In this document: positions 14,490 through 19,195 of the stretch, piece by piece
How positions within the stretch are numbered: position 1 is the stretch's first letter
How the letters are laid out: the number at the start of each line of letters is the position of its first letter
Position numbers and translations under genes: made by a program
Notes under the pieces: generated by a model
Seen by the model: the letters and a program-made list of their open reading frames with translations, nothing else
Told to the model about the DNA's origin: nothing
Databases searched by the model: none
Source: an uncultured Oscillospiraceae bacterium
GTDB lineage: Bacteria > Bacillota > Clostridia > Oscillospirales > Oscillospiraceae
DNA: 19,195 bases
Assembly (NCBI GenBank): GCA_934659475.1
Contig: CAKUHX010000011.1
Span: 1 to 19,195, forward strand
Direction of reading: 5' to 3'

Positions 14490-15902
14490 GTGAGTGCATC
14501 CAATGAGAAGAATACGGCTCCCGAGGAAAAGACTATGAGCCGCGAGGAAAAGCGCCTGCATGACGAGCAGGTCAGCCGCCGCAATACCGCTGTCTATACC
14601 GTGGTGGGCGTGGTGGCCGCCCTGCTGGTGGCCGCCCTGCTGATCTGGGACAGCGGCATATTCCAGCGCAAGGCTGCCGCCGTCACCATCGACGGGGAGA
14701 AGTATACTGCCGCCGACGTGCTGTACTACTACGCCGGCCAGTATCAGACGGCCTATCAGTATGCCGCCTACGGCATGTCCTCCTTCGACACCACCAAGGA
14801 CCCCAAGGATCAGGTGTATGACGAGGAGAGCGGCCAGACTTGGCACGAGTATTTCATCGAGCAGGCCCTTGACAGCCTGAAGACCTATGTCACGGTAGAG
14901 AAAAAGGCCAAGGCGGATGGTCATGCCGAGAGCCAGGAGGTCAAGGACTCCTTCGCCCAGTACAAGGACAATATGAAGACCTCGCTGGCCACGTCCAGCT
15001 ACTCCAACATGAAGAGCTATCTTCAGGCCGTGTTCGGCCCCATGATGACCGAGAAGGATTTCGACCGCTGCCTGGAGCGGGAGCTCTATGTGAACGACTA
15101 TATGAACTCCGTGCAGGACGGTCATACTTACACCGACCAGCAGCTGGAGGACTACTACAAGGAGCACGCCGATCAGCTGGATTCCTTCCACTTTGACCAG
15201 CTGACCCTCCGCGCCTCCGTGTCCACCACCGACGCCGATATGGAGGCTCTGGCCGAGGAGTACGCCGACCAGATCTATTCCGCCCAGCTGGATACCACCC
15301 GCACCGGGACCGGCCTGAACGCGTCCCTGTCCAGCTGGTTCCTGTCCGCCGACCGGAAGGCGGGGGACACCACCCTGGGCGAGTATGATGGCGGCAGCAG
15401 CGCCTACACCTACTATGTGGCCCGCTTCATCAGCCGCCAGCGGGACGAGAGCGCCACCGCCAATGTGCGCCATATCCTCTTCTCCGGCGAGGATGAGGAG
15501 AGCAAGGCCCAGGCCAAGACCCAGGCCGAGGCCATGCTGGACAGCTGGAAGAAGGGCGAGGCCACCGAGGACTCCTTTGCCCAGCTGGCCCGCGACAACT
15601 CCGCCGATACCAACAGCGCCAGCAACGGCGGCCTGATCGAGAACATCACTCCCACCAGTTCCTATGTGGAGAACTTCCTGAACTGGTCTGTGGATCCCAG
15701 CCGCCAGCCCGGCGACACCGGGATCGTGGAGACCGAGTATGGCTACCATGTGATGTACTTCTGCTCCTGGGGCGCTCCCCAGTGGCAGCTGACTGCCGAA
15801 AACGCCCTGCGCAGCGCCGATATGAACCAGTGGCTGGAAGATCTGCTGGCCGACGTTGCCGTCCAGCAGGAGTCTGGTATCAGCCGCGTGTCCAGAAACT
15901 GA
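14490..15902 (+). CDS. Membrane-anchored PpiC-type (parvulin) peptidyl-prolyl isomerase
   Basis: An extracytoplasmic folding factor related to PrsA/SurA, expected to help exported proteins fold. I place the start at the GTG at 14490, behind AGGAAGGA with 6 bases of spacing; the frame is open further upstream, but that stretch is promoter, terminator and RNA. The 470-aa product has a charged cytoplasmic tail (1-32) and one membrane helix (about 33-53) with no lipobox, so it is a type II membrane protein rather than a PrsA lipoprotein. A helical chaperone-like region (about 65-300) follows, then the parvulin domain (about 325-425): NVRHILF with H328, a charged helix, SFAQLARDNSAD, NGGLIENI, and TEYGYHVMYF at the end. 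It is monocistronic, with its own promoter and tandem terminators. Confidence 0.88.
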   Translation: MSASNEKNTAPEEKTMSREEKRLHDEQVSRRNTAVYTVVGVVAALLVAALLIWDSGIFQRKAAAVTIDGEKYTAADVLYYYAGQYQTAYQYAAYGMSSFDTTKDPKDQVYDEESGQTWHEYFIEQALDSLKTYVTVEKKAKADGHAESQEVKDSFAQYKDNMKTSLATSSYSNMKSYLQAVFGPMMTEKDFDRCLERELYVNDYMNSVQDGHTYTDQQLEDYYKEHADQLDSFHFDQLTLRASVSTTDADMEALAEEYADQIYSAQLDTTRTGTGLNASLSSWFLSADRKAGDTTLGEYDGGSSAYTYYVARFISRQRDESATANVRHILFSGEDEESKAQAKTQAEAMLDSWKKGEATEDSFAQLARDNSADTNSASNGGLIENITPTSSYVENFLNWSVDPSRQPGDTGIVETEYGYHVMYFCSWGAPQWQLTAENALRSADMNQWLEDLLADVAVQQESGISRVSRN

Positions 15903-15909
15903 GTGAACA

Positions 15910-15938
15910 GGCCCTCCGAATTTTCGGAGGGCCCGTTT
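15910..15938 (+). terminator. First terminator after the foldase gene
   Basis: GGCCCTCCGAA (15910-15920)/TTCGGAGGGCC (15923-15933) forms a strong hairpin 7 bases after the stop, followed by CG and four T. Confidence 0.88.
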
Positions 15939-15950
15939 TCCTGTTTTCAT

Positions 15951-15994
15951 AAGCGGGCCCCGCCCCCTAAAAGAGGACGGGGCCCGCTTTTTTT
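15951..15994 (+). terminator. Second, stronger terminator after the foldase gene
   Basis: A perfect 12-bp stem AAGCGGGCCCCG (15951-15962)/CGGGGCCCGCTT (15978-15989) with a 15-base loop and seven T (15988-15994). With the preceding hairpin it makes a tandem terminator. Confidence 0.9.
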
Positions 15995-16078
15995 GTAGTT
16001 TCCGGTGCGTAGTTCTCCCGTCCTTTGTCCCTATAGAAATAGAGTGCGCCCATAAAAACAGGGGATGAGGGGCGGTAT

Positions 16079-16101
16079 CTCCCGCAAAAGGTTTGCCGGA
16101 G
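16079..16101. repeat. Inverted repeat in the gap before the TetR gene
   Basis: CTCC-C-GCAAA (16079-16088) mirrors TTTGC-C-GGAG (16092-16101), a 9-bp inverted repeat with one mismatch and a 3-base centre. No T-run follows. It could be a protein-binding dyad or a hairpin; I cannot assign it. The rest of 15995-16160 shows no convincing gene. Confidence 0.45.
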
Positions 16102-16161
16102 GAAAGACGGGGCGGGCCCGTTGGTCATAACGCCAAAAAGAGAAAACGGCGGCCAGCCTTC

Positions 16162-16190
16162 TTGCGCCGTCCGGCTTGCTGTGGTAATAT
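16162..16190 (+). promoter_or_regulatory. Possible promoter of the TetR gene
   Basis: TTGCGC (16162-16167), 17 bases, then TAATAT (16185-16190) preceded by TGG (extended -10). The -35 overlaps an inverted repeat ACGGCG (16146-16151)/CGCCGT (16165-16170), a candidate autoregulatory operator. A rival -10, TATTAT, lies at 16217-16222 without a good -35. Confidence 0.4.
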
Positions 16191-16255
16191 GAAAGCGTGA
16201 TCGCAACTACACTTTCTATTATAGACGCAAGTTGGATACAGAAGGAGGAACGCCT

Positions 16256-17038
16256 ATGGCCATGCGGGGAAAACAGCCAGGAGGACTGCTGACCCAGCAG
16301 AAGATGCTGCGCGCTGCGGTAGCGATCTTCTTGGAGAAGGGATACGAACACACCACCACGGCGGAGATCGCCGTTGCGGCGGGGATGCGGCCCAGCTCCT
16401 TTTTCAGGGCCTATACCAGTAAAGAGGCCATCCTGCTGGAGCTGGTCCAGCGGATGTTCAGCGGCCAGTTCGAACTGGCCCAGACCTTGAGCGGCCCCCA
16501 GGCCCCTGTGGTGCTGTACGCCGTCGAAACGGCCCTCCAGCTGCACATCACCGAGCTGTCGGAGCCCCTGAGGGATCTGTATGTGGCGGCCTACTCTCTG
16601 CCCTCCACCAGCAGCTTTATCCACCACAACATGACAAAGCGGCTGATGGGGATCTTCAGCGCCTATCTGCCCCAGGCGCAGGAGAAGGACTTTTACGAGA
16701 TGGAGATCGCCTCCGGCGGCGTGATGCGGGGCTTCATGTCCGTGCCCTGTGACATATACTTTACCGTACAGGCAAAGATACGGCGCTTTCTGGACTGCTC
16801 CCTCAAGCTGTACGAGGTGCCCGCCCAGCGGCGCAGTCAGGTGATCTCCGCCGTGCTGGCCATGGACCTGCACGCCATGGCCGCCGGGATCGTACGGGAA
16901 ACGGCCAGAATGGCCGAAGACGGATTTGATACGGACCAGCTCCGGGATGGGCCGGAGCGCACCCCCGCCGCCTTCAGCGGCGCACAGGCGCGGAGAAAGG
17001 GGTCAGCCGCCATGGATGAAGAGGAGGACAAGACATGA
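16256..17038 (+). CDS. TetR/AcrR-family transcriptional regulator
   Basis: A DNA-binding regulator of 260 aa. The start is the ATG at 16256 with AAGGAGG 7 bases upstream. The N-terminal domain has the TetR pattern: a helix MLRAAVAIFLEKGYEHTTT, then the helix-turn-helix at about 35-52 (AEIAVAAGMRPSSFFRAYTS), then KEAILLELV. The C-terminal ligand/dimerisation domain is divergent, so no inducer can be named. The last 35 or so residues are hydrophilic and end in a Glu/Asp cluster, an extension beyond the usual 190-220 aa. The stop overlaps the next start as ATGA, and the ribosome site of the next gene lies inside this tail. The regulator and the exported protein are therefore likely made from one message and translationally coupled. 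Confidence 0.9.
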   Translation: MAMRGKQPGGLLTQQKMLRAAVAIFLEKGYEHTTTAEIAVAAGMRPSSFFRAYTSKEAILLELVQRMFSGQFELAQTLSGPQAPVVLYAVETALQLHITELSEPLRDLYVAAYSLPSTSSFIHHNMTKRLMGIFSAYLPQAQEKDFYEMEIASGGVMRGFMSVPCDIYFTVQAKIRRFLDCSLKLYEVPAQRRSQVISAVLAMDLHAMAAGIVRETARMAEDGFDTDQLRDGPERTPAAFSGAQARRKGSAAMDEEEDKT

Positions 17039-19195
17039 ATCTCAAACCGAAGGAAACGCCCGCCGCCCCCCGGACAGCCATGGGGAGCAGACTGCTCAGC
17101 GCCCTTCTGACTCTGGTCATGGTGCTGGGCCTGCTGCCCGTGTCCGTGTTTGCCGACCTGGCGGACAGCCTGTCCGGCCTGGCGGTGCAGAGCGCCGGAA
17201 CAGTGACCTACCACCGCAAGACGCCCGAGGTGGCGATCCTCAACCGTTACAACGGCAACGACCAGAGCTTTTATAAGAAGCTCATCGGCAACACCGACGG
17301 CAATGAAAGCGACCGCGCGAAGTACTGGCAGTATAACGCCGTTACGCTGTTCGCGCAGCGGCCGAGCGGGGCTGCTGCCCAGTACAGCACCCGGGCGACA
17401 AATGAGGAGACATGGGACTTCAACCTTGACCCCAACGGTGTTCTGAAAAGCCTTATCAAGCCCTCCAAGAATCTGGAGGTCGGCGCGTCCGCCACCTTCT
17501 ACAACCGGACCCACACCCACAGCAATTACGAGTGGAAGAAGGTCCGCACCTGGACGGTGGACCTGACCCGCTTCGAGTCCCTCAGCGTGGGCATCGGCGG
17601 CAGCTACGCCCCCGCCATCGGCGGCAACCAGGATAAGTCCCGCAAATACCCCCGCGTCGGAAACTTCGGCGACATCGGCAGCGGGTATAAAACGCTGAGC
17701 TACAACGAGAACAACAACTACTGCCGCCTGCACTTCTACCCCTCCACCCACAAGTGGTTCGATTTTGAGGATCGGGAGTGTACCTGCAGCGTGTACGCCG
17801 AGAACGTGCTGGTCACCTTCCGGGACACCCGTTCCCCCCAGATCAGCAACATCGAGTACAGCCTGAACGACGGTAAGACCTGGACCTCCCGCTACACCCG
17901 CGCGGCGGTGGGCGCGGGGAGGACCGTCAAGATCAAGCTGACCTTTGACGAGCCCATCCGTTTCGCCGATGACACCAACGCCCACGGCGATCTGTTTCTG
18001 GACCTGCGGGCCGACGGTGTGAACAAGGGAGCGTACAAGGCGTACCTGACCGAGCTGAACGGGAACGACCTGATCTTTGAATATACCGTGCCGGACAGCC
18101 AGAGCGAGAACGCCCTGACGGGCGATGTCAAGATCGCTGCCATCGACATGGACGACCTGTTCGCCGAGACCAAGCTGGTGCAGGTGGGCAAAGGCGGAGC
18201 CTTTGAGATCGCAGATAAGACCGGCGAGGGCTTTACCACCAGCCGCTGCGCCATCACCGACCTGGCGGGCAACCCCATGCGGGAGGATGAAAAGACCATC
18301 GTCGACGCCAACCTGACCCTGGACTCCGGCGCGCCCTATGTGGACAGCGTGGAGTTCAAGCTGAACACCAACAACGCCGACGTGAAGGAGGCACTGGGCA
18401 AGACGGACCGCGATGACGTGGACTATACCGATGCCAGCGACACCCACCTGGGCGTGGGCGACAGCTTCTATCTGGTCATCCACATGAACGAGCGCCTGAA
18501 GGGCATCGGGATGGATAAGGAGAATGGCCGCTATAAAATAGACTGGCAGCACGCCGTGTTCACCACGAACCTGAAGGATAAAAACGGCGCCGCCGTCGAG
18601 GTGCGCTCCGCCTATTTCTACTCCTTCTATGACTACGACTACGATCCGACCCAGTTCATCACAGACCGGGTGACCATCGGCGAAAAATGGACTGTGGATG
18701 ATCCGAAGGGTGAGATCAAGGTCACCGGTATGCGTTTTGCGGAAAAAGAGGGCGCACCCGGCACACTGGACATAGTCACCGACCTTGCGGGCAACGGGCT
18801 GGATATGGACAGCGTCAAGTTCAAAGACGGTGCCAATGGCAACCCGCCGAAGCTGGACGTGGACGCGCCTGAGGTGACGGAGCTCCCGGACAGCTACGCG
18901 GTGGAGGATACCGGTTTCCGCTACGGCGTGACGCTCTCCGATGCCGCCTCCGGCTATGCGGGCATTTACGGCAGCTTTATCCTGAACAATGGCGGCGATG
19001 GGAAAGCCTATCCGTACAAGTGGGCGGTAAAGGCCGACGCAACCTCCCAAGTCGCCGGAGACGAGTGGCAGGACGGCATCACCGGCACGGCACAGCAGTT
19101 CCTGCAAACGCAGAACGTCTACTTCCACATCCGCCCGGTATTCGGCGAGACCTATGTGGACTTCTCCAACTGCACCATCACGGTGAGGGCCAAGG
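17035..19195 (+). CDS. Large exported protein with tandem Ig-like domains (3' end outside window)
   Basis: Open for 720 codons to the window edge. The ATG at 17035 has GAGGAGG 7 bases upstream and overlaps the TetR stop. A signal peptide follows a 19-residue hydrophilic lead: a hydrophobic core at about 20-37, with cleavage likely after VFA (residue 40). Residues 41-260 are of no family I know. From about 263 the sequence turns into repeated Ig-like units opening with SPQISNIEYSLN, APYVDSVEFKLN (about 432) and APEVTELPDSYA (about 603). Units one and two end in the motif TDLAGN at 408-413 and 582-587, a period of about 174 residues. Phrases such as KIKLTFDEPIRF and LVIHMNERL are typical of bacterial Ig-like surface repeats. 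It is probably a surface adhesin or wall-associated protein; the anchor would lie in the missing C-terminus. Function is not identified. Confidence 0.86.
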   Translation, partial: MNLKPKETPAAPRTAMGSRLLSALLTLVMVLGLLPVSVFADLADSLSGLAVQSAGTVTYHRKTPEVAILNRYNGNDQSFYKKLIGNTDGNESDRAKYWQYNAVTLFAQRPSGAAAQYSTRATNEETWDFNLDPNGVLKSLIKPSKNLEVGASATFYNRTHTHSNYEWKKVRTWTVDLTRFESLSVGIGGSYAPAIGGNQDKSRKYPRVGNFGDIGSGYKTLSYNENNNYCRLHFYPSTHKWFDFEDRECTCSVYAENVLVTFRDTRSPQISNIEYSLNDGKTWTSRYTRAAVGAGRTVKIKLTFDEPIRFADDTNAHGDLFLDLRADGVNKGAYKAYLTELNGNDLIFEYTVPDSQSENALTGDVKIAAIDMDDLFAETKLVQVGKGGAFEIADKTGEGFTTSRCAITDLAGNPMREDEKTIVDANLTLDSGAPYVDSVEFKLNTNNADVKEALGKTDRDDVDYTDASDTHLGVGDSFYLVIHMNERLKGIGMDKENGRYKIDWQHAVFTTNLKDKNGAAVEVRSAYFYSFYDYDYDPTQFITDRVTIGEKWTVDDPKGEIKVTGMRFAEKEGAPGTLDIVTDLAGNGLDMDSVKFKDGANGNPPKLDVDAPEVTELPDSYAVEDTGFRYGVTLSDAASGYAGIYGSFILNNGGDGKAYPYKWAVKADATSQVAGDEWQDGITGTAQQFLQTQNVYFHIRPVFGETYVDFSNCTITVRAK

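Noticed and set aside
15967..16206. Small minus-strand frame between the foldase and TetR genes
   Set aside because: It runs into the tandem terminator, has no ribosome site and no family features.
16837..19128. 763-codon minus-strand frame opposite the exported protein
   Set aside because: The plus frame has a ribosome site, signal peptide and recurring TDLAGN units; the minus frame has none of these.

Overview
The window reads as a GC-rich Gram-positive anaerobe of the gut Clostridia, most like the butyrate-forming Oscillospiraceae (Flavonifractor/Intestinimonas type). This is inferred from strong AGGAGG ribosome sites, sigma-A promoters, an S-box (SAM-I) leader on metK, DUF1292, SLH-anchored surface proteins and a butyrate-pathway dehydrogenase. 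No tRNA, rRNA, CRISPR array, transposase or phage gene was seen.

Layout. (1) 1-2134, minus: the 5' 711 codons of a secreted protein with C-terminal S-layer homology (SLH) repeats; its 3' end lies outside the window. (2) 2266-7476, minus: a complete branched-chain amino-acid ABC importer, livJ-livH-livM-livG-livF. It has a strong promoter with an operator-like dyad at the start site, a hairpin-filled livJ-livH gap and a clear terminator. (3) 7567-9322, plus: a GreA-family elongation factor, then 3-hydroxybutyryl-CoA dehydrogenase with its own terminator. (4) 9420-10830, plus: promoter, SAM-I riboswitch, terminator and metK. (5) 10911-13572, minus: a class A penicillin-binding protein converging on metK. 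(6) 13626-15994, plus: a small acidic DUF1292 protein, a roughly 200-nt structured RNA that I read as 6S RNA, and a membrane-anchored PpiC-type peptidyl-prolyl isomerase with tandem terminators. (7) 16256-19195, plus: a TetR-family regulator overlapping by 4 bases the start of a large exported protein with tandem Ig-like domains, which runs off the window.

Most genes are housekeeping: nutrient uptake, SAM synthesis, transcription control, wall synthesis and extracytoplasmic folding. The ends are the accessory parts. The PBP and the PpiC foldase both act on the outer face of the membrane, as do the SLH protein and the Ig-like protein, so much of the window serves the cell envelope. The points most worth following are the 6S-like RNA, the TetR/exported-protein pair, the livJ promoter dyad with the stem-loops behind livJ, and a recurring CCCGCCC/GGGCGGG stem in four intergenic stretches, three of them just ahead of genes that start with GTG.
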